The notes under the pieces were generated by a model. That model saw only the letters and a list, made by a program, of their open reading frames with translations. It was not told the DNA's origin and made no database searches. Source: an uncultured Modestobacter sp. (GTDB lineage: Bacteria; Actinomycetota; Actinomycetes; Mycobacteriales; Geodermatophilaceae). From it: a stretch of DNA of 64,000 nt. This document shows, in pieces, positions 35,300 through 44,766 of this stretch. The stretch spans positions 1 through 64,000 of the forward strand of contig NZ_CANKUD010000017.1 of the NCBI RefSeq assembly GCF_947486615.1, in the 5' to 3' direction. The position numbers were made by a program, and so were the translations under genes. The first letter of the stretch is position 1. Every line of letters starts with the position of its first letter.

Positions 35300-35670
35300 G
35301 GGCCCACGCCTCGCAGGTACTCCTCCACCAGCCGGTGCCCTTCGGCGGTGAGCACCACGCGCTCATCCCCGCGGCGCAGCGGTGCCCGGGTGCCGACGAA
35401 GAAGCCACCGAGCCCGCGCGCGTCATAGCCCAGCGCGCGGCCCAGCGGAGCGAACTGCGCCGCGGGGAGGCCGTGACGGCCGTGCTCGTAGACGTCCACG
35501 AGCAGCCGGTAGTAGCGGTCGGGCCGCGTACGCGCTGGTGGGGGCACCTCCCCGCCGACCCGGCCCAGTGCGACCTCGACACGGTCCAATCCCTCACGCA
35601 GTCGGACGATCTCCGCCCGTGCGACACCGACGGCGTCGTTGTCCCCGCCTACAGACCGGCCGTGGGCCAT
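35296..35670 (-). CDS. Small winged-helix-like protein coupled to the sulfurtransferase
   Basis: This 124-residue protein has a helical N-terminus (EIVRLREGLDRVEVALG) and a C-terminal half that reads like a winged helix (YYRLLVDVYEHGRHGLP, then VVLTAEGHRLVEEYLRG). It has no Cys, so it is unlikely to be a sulfur carrier. The ATG at 35670 has GGAGAG upstream and the stop overlaps the sulfurtransferase start. It could be a regulator; no family is recognised. Confidence 0.7.
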   Translation of the reverse strand: MAHGRSVGGDNDAVGVARAEIVRLREGLDRVEVALGRVGGEVPPPARTRPDRYYRLLVDVYEHGRHGLPAAQFAPLGRALGYDARGLGGFFVGTRAPLRRGDERVVLTAEGHRLVEEYLRGVGP

Positions 35671-35804
35671 CAACTTGCTCTCCGTTCAGCAACTCGCTCG
35701 CATGTGTGGAACCCGGGCTCGCGGGTAGGGCGTTGCTCGTCCCTCCGAGCCCTGGACACGGACTCCATACCGATTCCCGGTCGGTGTGAACCCACGGAGC
35801 GCAC

Positions 35805-36362
35805 ATGTCCACACGGATTAACGACGCCACCACACCCAGCCGCCGGCAGGTCCGCGGCATCGGGCTACCCGGCACGATCCTGGGCCTCGGGCTGGGAGGT
35901 TTTGTCGACGGCATCCTGCTGCACCAGATCCTGCAGTGGCACCACATGCTGACTAGCACCGACACCGACAACATCGGGCTGGACTACTACCCCGCCGACA
36001 CGGTGCACGGCTTGGAGATCAACACCCTCTGGGACGGGTTCTTCCACACCTTCACCTGGCTGAGCGTGCTCATCGGGCTCGGCATGCTCCACTCCCGGGT
36101 CACCCACTCTCGCGGCCGAGTCTGGGCCTCCCGGGTGCTGTGGGGCTGGATCCTGGTCGGGTGGGGGGTGTTCAACCTGGTCGAGGGCATCATCGACCAC
36201 CACATCCTCGGCATACACCACGTCCGCAGCGGTGAGTACCAGACCTGGTGGGACATCGGCTTTCTCCTCCTCGGCGCGCTGCTCGTCCTCGGCGGCTGGC
36301 TGCTGCAGCACAGCGGCAAGCCGATCGATCTGAGCGCAGACGCTGACCATCCGGCGCGATGA
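35805..36362 (+). CDS. DUF2243 membrane protein
   Basis: This 185-residue protein has four helices and the DUF2243 pattern: GLGGFVDGILLHQILQWHH near the N-terminus, then DGFFHTFTW, GVFNLVEGIIDHHILGIHHV and WWDIGFL. The conserved His pairs suggest metal or heme interaction, but the function is unknown. It is followed with a 4-bp overlap by ctaG, as is common, linking it to cytochrome oxidase assembly. Confidence 0.9.
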   Translation: MSTRINDATTPSRRQVRGIGLPGTILGLGLGGFVDGILLHQILQWHHMLTSTDTDNIGLDYYPADTVHGLEINTLWDGFFHTFTWLSVLIGLGMLHSRVTHSRGRVWASRVLWGWILVGWGVFNLVEGIIDHHILGIHHVRSGEYQTWWDIGFLLLGALLVLGGWLLQHSGKPIDLSADADHPAR

Positions 36363-37186
36363 CCACCGCCCACGAGATGCACCAGCACGGCGCCGTCGGA
36401 GTCTGGGAGGCGTTCCTGCCGGTGGCCGCGTTCGCCGCCACGGCCACCGTGTACCTGGTGTGGGCCGGACGGCAGCGCCGGGAGCCCCGCGGCTGGAGCT
36501 CGTGGCGGACCGGGTCCTTTCTCACCGGCCTGGCGCTGCTGGTGCTGGCGCTTGTCCCGCAGCTGTCGCCGTTCCCGGCCGGCACCTTCCACGGCCACAT
36601 GTACCAGCACCTGCTCATCGGCATGTACGCCCCGATCGCGCTCGTGCTCGGCGCCCCTGTCACGTTGCTGCTGCGCTCGGTCCGCTCGTCCACCGGCCGG
36701 GCAATAGGGCGGCTGTTGCGCTCTCGGCCGGCGCACCTGATCGCCAACCCGATCACGGCGCTGGCGCTGAACCTCGGCGGCCTGGCGGTCCTGTACTTCA
36801 CCCCGCTCTACGACGCCACCGCCGCAAGTCCGGTCCTCCACCACCTGGTGCACCTGCACTTCCTGGCCGCGGGCTACCTGTTCGCCTGGGTCATCGCCGG
36901 CCCCGATCCCGCACCGCACCGCCCGTCGGTGCCCACTCGGCTCGTGGTTCTCGGAGTGGCGATCCTCGGCCATGCAGTGCTGTCCCAGCTGCTCTACGCC
37001 GGCGCCCTCGTACGGGTCTCCGTGCCGGCGGGCGAGCTGCGCGCCGGAGGGGATCTCATGTACTTCGGCGGCGACATCGCAGAGCTGCTCCTCGCCTTGG
37101 CGCTTGTCAGCACGTGGCGCCCGCGGCGAACAACATCGCCCGGCGCGACTCGGCCCGCGCGATCCGCTCTCTCACAACCAGCCTGA
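36359..37186 (+). CDS. ctaG: Cytochrome c oxidase assembly protein CtaG (caa3 type)
   Basis: This 275-residue polytopic protein has seven or so helices and the caa3_CtaG markers FHGHMYQHLLIGMYAPIAL and HHLVHLHFLAAGYLFAW. These His clusters fit copper delivery to the CuB or CuA site. It may serve the orphan ctaD encoded 5 kb away. The ATG overlaps the DUF2243 stop (ATGA). Confidence 0.92.
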   Translation: MTTAHEMHQHGAVGVWEAFLPVAAFAATATVYLVWAGRQRREPRGWSSWRTGSFLTGLALLVLALVPQLSPFPAGTFHGHMYQHLLIGMYAPIALVLGAPVTLLLRSVRSSTGRAIGRLLRSRPAHLIANPITALALNLGGLAVLYFTPLYDATAASPVLHHLVHLHFLAAGYLFAWVIAGPDPAPHRPSVPTRLVVLGVAILGHAVLSQLLYAGALVRVSVPAGELRAGGDLMYFGGDIAELLLALALVSTWRPRRTTSPGATRPARSALSQPA

Positions 37187-37216
37187 TCCCACCCGACAAC
37201 CGACGACAGGAGCAGC

Positions 37217-37375
37217 ATGACGAACCACCAGGAAGAACCGCGACCGGAAGACCGCGCCTCCGACGGCCCGCGCCTCAAAGGCAAGCGCGCTCTCCTCGTC
37301 GTCGCGTCCGCGGTATTGGGCGCAGCCGTCGTGGTCGCCTTGGTCTGGATCATCCTGTACAACGCAGCCAGTTGA
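37217..37375 (+). CDS. Small single-pass membrane protein
   Basis: This 52-residue protein has an acidic, hydrophilic N-terminus (MTNHQEEPRPEDRASDG), a basic patch (LKGKR) and one C-terminal membrane helix (ALLVVASAVLGAAVVVALVW). The ATG at 37217 is preceded by AGGAGCAGC. It follows ctaG by 30 nt and may be co-transcribed. No family is known to me. Confidence 0.65.
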   Translation: MTNHQEEPRPEDRASDGPRLKGKRALLVVASAVLGAAVVVALVWIILYNAAS

Positions 37376-38355
37376 GGCGCCCCTGGTCCGTGAAACGAGC
37401 TCAGGAGCGACGGATGCGGCCGTCCGATCCTGACGCATCTGTCACCCGGACTCGCTCTGTCTGATCATCTGGCCCCTCCCATGCACGACCCGGTGCCAGC
37501 GTGTCTCAGGAGAGGGCTTCAGGCCCCGTGAACCACCAGCGGGTAGGGCGGGCGATGGCCGTGGTCAGGATCGCCGGAACCCGACTGCGCCGCCGGACCC
37601 GCAACGCGCGAGCCGTCCGACCAGCTGGCGCTTGACCTACTGGAACGAGACGTCGGCGCCGACGAGCCCGACCGTGTGCCCGAGCCAACCGTGCGCAGGT
37701 CGGGGGACATCACTCGGCCGACCTGTAGCGACGGCAAGAACCAGTGCGTGGCCACGGGGCTCGACCGCCTCCTGTCTGGACGCCTGTTGATCTGAGGGCG
37801 GGATCCCGGCTCCTGCGGCGGCACAGCTCCGTGGCTGCGCGCTCCTGTCGGAGGTAGACGCCTCCGTCGGTGGACGCTGGCCGACCCGGACCGGGCCCAG
37901 TCGCACCGTCATCTCGGAGTTCCCAGCCGGACAATCACAGGCCGATGCACGAAGCGGACCACCGAGACCGACCTGCGTCTGGTGAACGCCAGTGCAGCGA
38001 GTCGGACCGCGTCGATCTGCCCGATAGGCACGCGCCCGGGCGCTCCTCTCGAAGCTCGCGGTGTTCGTCGTCAGGTCCATCGCGGTCAGGTCCATCGCGG
38101 CGGACGTACCTCGGGTCCTCCTGCGGCAGGCAGCCGACGGACGCATCCTGGCTCGCCGTAGGACGTGACCACCTGCGCACCCGCTCTGCACCTGCACGCG
38201 TTCTGGCAGGCGGGTCGGAGTCGGTCGGGCCCTGATCCATCCACGCCTCCTGAGGCCAACGGCCGCAGGTGTCACCGGGAGCGCCGGAAGAGTGCCTCTC
38301 CAGGCAGAGGTGTGGTCGCACGGGAGAACCGCGCCATTCTCGGACGGAGCGCGAC
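37376..38355. other. Gene-poor gap before the excisionase
   Basis: This 980-bp stretch has no convincing gene. Open frames at 37637-38275 and 37935-38498 on the minus strand are Arg/Pro/Ser-rich shadows without ribosome-binding sites. The promoter for excisionase and integrase should lie near its right end. Confidence 0.5.
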
Positions 38356-38583
38356 GTGGACGAACCGCAACTGCTCCGGGATGGGCTGGCGGAGCATCCG
38401 TTGCTCCTGACCACTGCAGACGCCGCCACAGTCCTCAGCATCAGCCGCACGACCGTGTACACGCTGATCAAAGACGGCGCACTGCGTCCTGTGCACATCG
38501 GACGCAGTTGCCGGTTGTCCCGAACAGAGCTCCTGCGCTACGTCGACGGACTCGAGACTCATCGCGAAACCGAACCGCACTGA
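38356..38583 (+). CDS. Excisionase/MerR-like DNA-binding protein
   Basis: This 75-residue protein is an HTH_17-type excisionase: TTADAATVLSISRTTVYTL forms the helix-turn-helix, then IKDGALRPVHIGRSCRLSR forms the wing. It lies 107 bp upstream of the integrase gene, where it would bind near the attachment site and direct excision. The GTG at 38356 has GGAG upstream; an ATG 29 codons earlier adds a low-complexity Arg/Ser tail. Confidence 0.85.
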   Translation: MDEPQLLRDGLAEHPLLLTTADAATVLSISRTTVYTLIKDGALRPVHIGRSCRLSRTELLRYVDGLETHRETEPH

Positions 38584-38690
38584 CTGCGATCCACCGCCTC
38601 GTCAGCCGGTCCCCCCGACGCTCGCGTCCTCATGCCAGCTCCGTCACCACGACGGCTGCCCGACGGATGCGCTGACGGCACAGGAGACAC

Positions 38691-39824
38691 ATGGTCAAGC
38701 GCGCGAACGGCGAAGGATCCATCTACCGGCGTCCCGATGGGACGTGGTCCGGACAACTCAGCCACCGTGACGATGCCGGTCGGCTCAACCGACCGACGGT
38801 CTATGGCAGGACGAAGGCCGAGGTGCGCGAGAAGCTGGCCGATGCCCAGCAACGCCTCGACACCGGAGCTCCCTTCCGGGACTCGAGCGTCACCCTCGCG
38901 GCGTGGCTGGACGAGTGGGTCACCACAGCGCTCCCGGCCAGCAGCCGCAAGCAGGCCACCGTGGACCTCTACACGTCCGTCGCCCGCAAGCACCTCGTTC
39001 CCTCGCTCGGCCGCCGCCCCCTGCACCTGTTGCGCCCCTCCGACGTGGAAGCCGTCGTCCTGGCCAAACGACGCGAAGGCCTGTCCGCCTCCACCGTCCG
39101 GACCATCTACACCGTGCTCCGCGCGGCGCTCGACACCGCGGTCCGGGACGGGCTGCTGCGCGACAACCCGGCCGCCAAGGTGCGGCGACCGACCGCGCAA
39201 CGGAAGGAGGCCGCCCACCTGGACGCGGCGGCTGCGCGTCGTCTCCTCGACGCGGTACGGGGCGACCGGCTCGAGGCGCTGTTCCGGCTCATGCTCGCCA
39301 CCGGGCTCCGACGCGGCGAGGCGCTCGCCCTGCACTGGTCCGACGTCGATCTGGACAGGCAGGTCCTCCGCGTCCGGTGGACCCTCAACCGGACCTCGCG
39401 GGGCCTCGAGCTGGGCGAGCCGAAGACGACCAAGTCGCGCCGCAACGTCCCTCTGCCCACCTCCGCTGTCACCACCCTGAGGAGCCACCGGGAGCGTCAG
39501 CACCAGGAGCGCACCTTCGCTGGCGACAGCTGGGTCGAGAGCGACTTCGTCTTCAGCACCGAGATCGGTACCGCACTGGAGCCACGGAACGTCCTGCGAC
39601 GGTTCGAGCAGCTTGCCCGGAGGGCGGGGCTGCAGGGCGTCAGCCTGCACACCCTCCGCCACACTGCGGCAAGCCTGCTCCTGGCCGCGGGCACGCACAC
39701 CAAGGTCGTCCAGGAACACCTGGGCCACTCCTCCTACGCGATCACCGCGGACATCTACAGCCACGTCACCCCGGCCCAGCAACGGGAGGCCGCCGACCGC
39801 CTGGACGACGCCCTCCCCTGGTGA
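38691..39824 (+). CDS. Tyrosine recombinase (integrase) of the tRNA-Pro element
   Basis: This 377-residue integrase has an N-terminal arm-binding domain (GEGSIYRRPDGTW), a core-binding SAM-like domain (about residues 60-165) and a C-terminal catalytic domain with Arg in TGLRRGEAL (about residue 206), HTLRHT, LGHSS and the nucleophile Tyr in DIYSHV. The gene ends 103 bp from the 3' end of tRNA-Pro, the usual position of an integrase at a tRNA attachment site. The ATG follows AGGAG. Tandem repeats between it and the tRNA may be arm sites. Confidence 0.95.
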   Translation: MVKRANGEGSIYRRPDGTWSGQLSHRDDAGRLNRPTVYGRTKAEVREKLADAQQRLDTGAPFRDSSVTLAAWLDEWVTTALPASSRKQATVDLYTSVARKHLVPSLGRRPLHLLRPSDVEAVVLAKRREGLSASTVRTIYTVLRAALDTAVRDGLLRDNPAAKVRRPTAQRKEAAHLDAAAARRLLDAVRGDRLEALFRLMLATGLRRGEALALHWSDVDLDRQVLRVRWTLNRTSRGLELGEPKTTKSRRNVPLPTSAVTTLRSHRERQHQERTFAGDSWVESDFVFSTEIGTALEPRNVLRRFEQLARRAGLQGVSLHTLRHTAASLLLAAGTHTKVVQEHLGHSSYAITADIYSHVTPAQQREAADRLDDALPW

Positions 39825-39843
39825 CAGGCAGCGGCGAGATCGG

Positions 39844-39867
39844 CGGTTGCAGTACCGGTTGCAGTAC
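39844..39867. repeat. Two tandem 12-bp repeats between integrase and tRNA-Pro
   Basis: CGGTTGCAGTAC occurs twice, head to tail without a gap, 20 bp after the integrase stop. The repeats lie where tyrosine recombinases have arm-type binding sites, so they are candidates for that role. Confidence 0.6.
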
Positions 39868-39875
39868 GAACGGGA

Positions 39876-39909
39876 AGAGGGGCCCCGTCCATTCGGACGG
39901 GGCCCCTCT
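39876..39909. terminator. Strong hairpin after tRNA-Pro
   Basis: A perfect 15-bp stem (AGAGGGGCCCCGTCC and its complement) has an ATTC loop, 17 nt beyond the 3' end of the tRNA on its transcribed strand. There is no T-run, so it is an atypical terminator; it may end transcripts from both the tRNA and the integrase. Confidence 0.65.
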
Positions 39910-39926
39910 GACCTGCAACTTCTCGG

Positions 39927-40000
<74 letters not shown>

Positions 40001-40104
40001 AGCTCCGAGTCTCCGGCGGAAGCCGCCGGGCGCTCGATCGCTGCCGGAGAAGGTTACCTCACCGGCTCAGCCGCCCCGACGGCCGGGCCCGGCCCCCGGA
40101 GCCG

Positions 40105-41469
40105 CTACTTCTTCTTGTCGCTCCGGGCGTCGCGCACCTTGATCGAGACGTCGATCGGGGTGCCGTGGAAGCCGAACTGCTCGCGCAGCTTCCGCTCCAG
40201 GAACCGGCGGTAGCCGGCCTCCAGGAACCCGGTGGAGAACACCACGAACCGCGGCGGCCGGATGTCGGCCTGCGTCACGTACTTGATCTTCGGGGCGCGA
40301 CCGCCACGGGCCGGGGGCGGCGTCTCCTGGACCAGCGCGCGGATGAAGGTGTTCAGCTCCGCGGTGGGCACCCGGGTCTCCCAGCCGGCCAGCGCCATCT
40401 TCAGGTGCCCGGCCAGCTTGATGACCCCGCGCCCGGTGGACGCCGAGATGTTCACCCGGGTGGCCCACTTGATCCGGGCCAGGTCGCGGTCGATCTCCTT
40501 CTCCAGCTGGGCGTGCCGGTCCTCGTCGACGGCGTCCCACTTGTTGAAGGCGATGACCAGGGCGCGGCCGGCCTCGATCACCTGGGTGATCACCCGCTGG
40601 TCCTGCTCGCTGATCACCTCGTCGGCGGCGAGCAGCACCACGGCCACCTCGGCGGCCTCGATCGCGGCCTCGGTGCGCAGGCTGGCGTAGTACTCGGTGC
40701 CGCTGGCGGTGTTGACCTTGCGGCGCAGCCCGGCGGTGTCGACGAACCGCCACTGCTCCCCGCCCAGGGTGACCAGCGAGTCGACCGGGTCGACGGTGGT
40801 GCCGGCCACCGAGTCGACGACCGAGCGCTCCTCCTTGGACAGCCGGTTGATCAGGCTGGACTTGCCGACGTTGGGCCGCCCGACCAGCGCCACCCGGCGG
40901 GGTCCACCGAGGTCCTCGGTCTCCCGGGGGGCCTCCGGCATCGCGTCCAGCACCAGGTCCAGCAGGTCACCGCTCCCCCGGCCGTGCAGCGCGCTGACCG
41001 AGAACGGCTCGCCCAGGCCCAGCGACCACAGCTCGGCGGCGGTCGACTCACCGCGCTCGTCGTCGACCTTGTTGGCCACCAGGATCACCGGCGTGGTGCT
41101 GCGGCGCAGCACCCGGGCGGCGGCCAGGTCGGTCTCGGTCACCCCGACCGAGGCGTCGACGACCAGCACGATCACATCGGCGGTCTTCATCGCGTACTCG
41201 GCCTGCCGGGCGATCGAGGCGGCCATGCCGGTCGCCTTCGGCTCCCAGCCGCCGGTGTCGACGACGGTGAAGGACTTGCCGTTCCACAGCGCCTGGTACG
41301 GGATCCGGTCCCGGGTGACGCCGGGGACGTCCTGGACCACCGCGGCGCGGCGGCCCAGGAACCGGTTGACCAGGGTGGACTTGCCGACGTTGGGGCGTCC
41401 CACGATGGCCACCACCGGCAGCGGACCGGTCGGCTGGTCACCACCGGGGACGTCGGTGTCGGTGCTCAT
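40105..41469 (-). CDS. der: GTPase Der (EngA), ribosome assembly
   Basis: This 454-residue protein has two tandem GTPase domains, with P-loops GRPNVGKST (about residue 25) and GRPNVGKSS (about residue 200), switch DTGGW and DTAGL, NKVD and NKWD base motifs, then a C-terminal KH-like domain ending in a basic KK tail. It acts in late assembly of the 50S subunit. It overlaps cmk (ATGA) in the conserved cmk-der pair and ends 105 bp from tRNA-Pro. Confidence 0.97.
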   Translation of the reverse strand: MSTDTDVPGGDQPTGPLPVVAIVGRPNVGKSTLVNRFLGRRAAVVQDVPGVTRDRIPYQALWNGKSFTVVDTGGWEPKATGMAASIARQAEYAMKTADVIVLVVDASVGVTETDLAAARVLRRSTTPVILVANKVDDERGESTAAELWSLGLGEPFSVSALHGRGSGDLLDLVLDAMPEAPRETEDLGGPRRVALVGRPNVGKSSLINRLSKEERSVVDSVAGTTVDPVDSLVTLGGEQWRFVDTAGLRRKVNTASGTEYYASLRTEAAIEAAEVAVVLLAADEVISEQDQRVITQVIEAGRALVIAFNKWDAVDEDRHAQLEKEIDRDLARIKWATRVNISASTGRGVIKLAGHLKMALAGWETRVPTAELNTFIRALVQETPPPARGGRAPKIKYVTQADIRPPRFVVFSTGFLEAGYRRFLERKLREQFGFHGTPIDVSIKVRDARSDKKK

Positions 41470-42158
41470 GCGGGCTCTCCTACTGCAGTGCGGGCCAGGT
41501 CGAGCACGCGCTCGACGACGGCCTCGCGGTCCAGCCCGGTGCTGTCGACGACGATCGCGTCGGCAGCAGGGCGCAGCGGGCTGTCGGCCCGGCTGCTGTC
41601 GTACTCGTCCCGGCGGCGCAGGTCCGCCGCGATCTCGGCGATCCGGGCCGGGTCGGTCACGCCCAGCTGCCCGGCCCGCCGCTGGGCGCGCGCCTCGGGC
41701 GCCGCGGTCAGGTAGACCTTCAGCGTCGCCTCCGGCAGCACCACGGTGCCGATGTCCCGGCCCTCGACGACCACCGCGGTCGCCTCGGCGACCAGCGACC
41801 GCTGCCGGTCCACCAGCAGCCGGCGCACGGCCGGGACGGCGGAGACCGGCGAGACCGTGCGGGTCACCTCGGCGCCGCGGATCCGCTCGGCCACGTCCAC
41901 CCCGTCGACCAGCACCAGCTCGGCGTCGGCCGTCGTCCCGACCTGGATGTCGGCGGCGGCGACCGCGCGGGCGACCGCCTCGGGGTCGGTCAGCTCGACC
42001 CCGGCGTCCAGCACGGCCACGGTGGCCGCGCGGTACATGGCGCCGGTGTCCAGGTAGGCCGCACCCAGCCGGGTGGCGACGTCGCGGGCGACGCTGGACT
42101 TCCCGGTGCCCGAGGGCCCGTCCAGGGTGACCTGCCCGCGGAACTGCTCTGCACTCAC
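41466..42158 (-). CDS. cmk: Cytidylate kinase
   Basis: This 230-residue enzyme phosphorylates CMP and dCMP. It has the P-loop GPSGTGKSS near the N-terminus, DTGAMYR, EGRDIGT and the LID region [10 protein letters not shown]. The GTG at 42158 is preceded by GGAGAGAG; an upstream GTG in frame at 42176 is possible but poorly placed. Its stop overlaps der. Confidence 0.95.
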   Translation of the reverse strand: MSAEQFRGQVTLDGPSGTGKSSVARDVATRLGAAYLDTGAMYRAATVAVLDAGVELTDPEAVARAVAAADIQVGTTADAELVLVDGVDVAERIRGAEVTRTVSPVSAVPAVRRLLVDRQRSLVAEATAVVVEGRDIGTVVLPEATLKVYLTAAPEARAQRRAGQLGVTDPARIAEIAADLRRRDEYDSSRADSPLRPAADAIVVDSTGLDREAVVERVLDLARTAVGEPA

Positions 42159-42190
42159 GACGCTCTCTCCACTCACTGCGTTCCCGGCAC

Positions 42191-42553
42191 TCACTGCGCG
42201 ATGTCCCGGCGGAGGGCGACCGCGCCCCGCAGGTAGACGTGCTGCACCTCGGCGCGGGACCGGTCGGTCTCCACGTGCGCCATCAGTCGCAGCACCCGCG
42301 GCAGGGCGTGCGGGACGGCGATCTCGGTGGCGCACATCAGCGGCACGTCACCCAGCCCCAGCTCCCGGGCGGCCAGCGCGGGGAACTCCGACACCAGGTC
42401 GGGGGTGGCGGTGAACAGGATGCTGATCAGGTCCGCGGGGTCCAGTTCGTTGCGCTCCAGGACGGTGCTGACCAGCTCGCGGGTGGCCTCGAGGACCTCG
42501 TCCCGGTCGTCGGCGGCCACCTGCGTGGCACCCCGGATGGCTCGGACGGGCAC
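42191..42553 (-). CDS. aroH: Chorismate mutase, AroH type
   Basis: This 120-residue enzyme converts chorismate to prephenate. Features of the monofunctional AroH fold are [13 protein letters not shown] at the N-terminus, [27 protein letters not shown] and the C-terminal [11 protein letters not shown]. The GTG at 42553 follows GAGGAGAG. It lies just upstream of cmk with a 32-nt gap. Confidence 0.93.
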   Translation of the reverse strand: MPVRAIRGATQVAADDRDEVLEATRELVSTVLERNELDPADLISILFTATPDLVSEFPALAARELGLGDVPLMCATEIAVPHALPRVLRLMAHVETDRSRAEVQHVYLRGAVALRRDIAQ

Positions 42554-42626
42554 AGCACTCTCCTCGATCGATGCGGCACCCGGGTCGCCAGGCACCTCGG
42601 TCGAGTCTACGGAGGCCGCGCCACCC

Positions 42627-42659
42627 GCTCCGCCCCACCGCAGGACGGTGGGGCGGAGC
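42627..42659. terminator. Terminator hairpin between galM-like gene and aroH
   Basis: A perfect 14-bp stem (GCTCCGCCCCACCG) has a CAGGA loop, 7 bp past the stop of the epimerase-like gene on the minus strand. It would separate the xylan island from aroH-cmk-der. Confidence 0.7.
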
Positions 42660-42665
42660 GGCGGC

Positions 42666-43583
42666 TCAGCCGAGCGGGGCGATGCCCCAGACGGCGGTGG
42701 TCGACTCCCCCGGCTCCAGCCGGCGGACGCCCGCACCAGTGGCCAGCGCGTTCGGCGGGCAGGTCATCGGCTCGACCGCCAGGCCCCGGCGGCGCCGCGG
42801 CTCGGGCACCACGTCGCCGGTGAACACCTGCAGGTGGTCGTAGGCGCCGTCCATCCAGACCGTGGCGCCGCGACCGTCCGGTCCGGCGAGGTGCACCCGG
42901 GCCAGCCCGTCGTCGTCCCGGGCCAGGTCGGTGAAACAGTGGTCGATGACCAGGTCACCGATCTGCCGGCCCTCGCGCAGGTCGTACGGCGTACCCGCCA
43001 CCGGGACCGAGCCGGTGGGCAGCGCCCGCTCGTCGGTCTCCAGCCGGGTGGCCCCCGGCGCGGTGAGCGTGCAGTCGTCGACGTGCAGCCCGGCGCCGGC
43101 GGCGAGGTAGGGGTGGTGCCCCTCGCCGTAGGGCAGCGGCACGTCGCCGCAGTTGGTGGCGGTGGTCTCCACCCGCAGGCCCGCCGCGGACAGCTCGTAG
43201 CGGACCCGCAGCATCAGGGTGAACGGGTAGCCGGGCTGCGGGTGCAGCAGGTGCTCCAGGGTCACCGCGTCGCTGGACCGGTCGACCACCTGCCAGGCGG
43301 CGAACCGGACCAGCCCGTGGATGGCGTTGCCGGTCTCCGCCTCCGACAGCGGGGTGACGTGGTCGGCACCGTCCCAGGTGTACCGCCCGGCGTCGAGCCG
43401 GTTGGGCCAGGGCGCGAGCACATGCCCCCGGGCGTTGCCGGCCATCTCCCGCTCGCCGAAGCCGTCGACCAGGTCGCGGCCGCCGTCCCGGTAGGTGCGC
43501 AGGCCACCGCCGACCTGGACGACGACGACCTCCGCCCCGGCGGAGGTGAGCCGGTACTGCTCACCGGTGGGGAGCACCGTCAT
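42666..43583 (-). CDS. Aldose 1-epimerase family protein
   Basis: This 305-residue enzyme is in the GalM/mutarotase-like family and interconverts sugar anomers. Markers are NAIHGLVRFAAW with the catalytic His region, GEGHHPYLAAGAG and the C-terminal ALATGAGVRRLEPGE. Its exact sugar is unknown; xylose is likely from context. The ATG overlaps the stop of the ABC ATPase gene (ATGA). Confidence 0.88.
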   Translation of the reverse strand: MTVLPTGEQYRLTSAGAEVVVVQVGGGLRTYRDGGRDLVDGFGEREMAGNARGHVLAPWPNRLDAGRYTWDGADHVTPLSEAETGNAIHGLVRFAAWQVVDRSSDAVTLEHLLHPQPGYPFTLMLRVRYELSAAGLRVETTATNCGDVPLPYGEGHHPYLAAGAGLHVDDCTLTAPGATRLETDERALPTGSVPVAGTPYDLREGRQIGDLVIDHCFTDLARDDDGLARVHLAGPDGRGATVWMDGAYDHLQVFTGDVVPEPRRRRGLAVEPMTCPPNALATGAGVRRLEPGESTTAVWGIAPLG

Positions 43584-44653
43584 CCGAGGCGCTCGCCGCT
43601 GGTCGTGTCGAACAGGTGGACGTGTCCGCCGCGCGGCAGCACGTGCAGCACGTCGCCCTTGCGGGGCGGCGTCCGGCCGTCGACGCGGGCGATGATCTCG
43701 TGCTCGGCGTCGCCGACCCGGGTGCGGCCGTAGACGTAGGCGTCCGCGCCCAGCTCCTCCACGACGTCGACCTCGACGGGGAGCCCGGAGTCGGCGAGCT
43801 CCAGGTCCTCCGGCCGGACGCCGACGGTGACCGTGCGGCCGGCCGTCCGGCCCAGCACGTCCCGGGCGACCGGGTGGACGGTGTTCCCGAAGGCGACCCC
43901 GCCGTCGGTGTGCTCCAGCTCGAACAGGTTCATCGCCGGGGAGCCGATGAAGCCCGCGACGAACACGTTGGCCGGGGTGTCGTACAGCTCGCGGGGCCGG
44001 CCGACCTGCATGAGCAGGCCGTCCTTGAGCACCGCCACCCGGTCGCCCATGGTCATGGCCTCGGTCTGGTCGTGGGTGACGTAGACCGTGGTCACGCCCA
44101 GCCGGCGCTGCAGCGAGGCGATCTGGGTGCGGGTCTGCACCCGCAGCTTGGCGTCGAGGTTCGACAGCGGCTCGTCCATCAGGAAGACCTGCGGGTTGCG
44201 CACGATCGCCCGCCCCATCGCCACCCGCTGCCGCTGCCCGCCGGACAGCGCCTTGGGCTTGCGGTCCAGGTAGGGCCCGAGGTCCAGCAGCTTGGCCGCC
44301 TCCTCCACCCGGCTCCGGCGCTCCTCCTTGCCCATCCCGGAGATCTTGAGCGCGAAGCCCATGTTCTCGGCCACGGTCATGTGCGGGTAGAGCGCGTAGT
44401 TCTGGAACACCATCGCGATGTCGCGGTCCTTCGCGGGGACGTCGGTGACGTCCCGCCCGCCGATCAGGATGCGTCCGCCGTCGATGTCCTCCAGGCCGGC
44501 GAGCATCCGCAGCGAGGTCGACTTCCCGCAGCCCGACGGGCCGACGAGCACGAGGAACTCCCCGTCCTCGATCTCCAGGTCGATCGCGTCCACCGCGGGG
44601 CTCTGCGCCCCCGGGTAGAGGCGGGTCGCTTGGTCGTAGGTGACAGACGCCAT
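43580..44653 (-). CDS. ABC transporter ATPase, UgpC/MsiK-like
   Basis: This 357-residue ATPase has Walker A GPSGCGKST, Q-loop FQNYALYPHM, signature LSGGQRQRVA, Walker B FLMDEPLSNLD and H-loop TVYVTHDQTEA, followed by the regulatory OB/TOBE domain. MsiK-type ATPases energise several carbohydrate importers in actinobacteria; the xylan importer at 55314-58477 has no ATPase of its own, so this is its likely partner. The start follows AGGAGG. Confidence 0.94.
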   Translation of the reverse strand: MASVTYDQATRLYPGAQSPAVDAIDLEIEDGEFLVLVGPSGCGKSTSLRMLAGLEDIDGGRILIGGRDVTDVPAKDRDIAMVFQNYALYPHMTVAENMGFALKISGMGKEERRSRVEEAAKLLDLGPYLDRKPKALSGGQRQRVAMGRAIVRNPQVFLMDEPLSNLDAKLRVQTRTQIASLQRRLGVTTVYVTHDQTEAMTMGDRVAVLKDGLLMQVGRPRELYDTPANVFVAGFIGSPAMNLFELEHTDGGVAFGNTVHPVARDVLGRTAGRTVTVGVRPEDLELADSGLPVEVDVVEELGADAYVYGRTRVGDAEHEIIARVDGRTPPRKGDVLHVLPRGGHVHLFDTTSGERLG

Positions 44654-44766
44654 TGTGGTCCTCCTACCGGCAGGAACGTGCCGGACGATCCGAGTGGGTG
44701 GGTCACGGTCGTGCGCGTGCGGTGGTGCGGTGGTGCGCTCGCGTGGGCGCGCCGGCGTCGTGCGGG

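Noticed and set aside
37637-38498. Minus-strand frames of 187-212 codons in the gap before the excisionase
   Set aside because: Arg/Ser/Pro-rich with no start signal or domain; overlapping each other in different phases.
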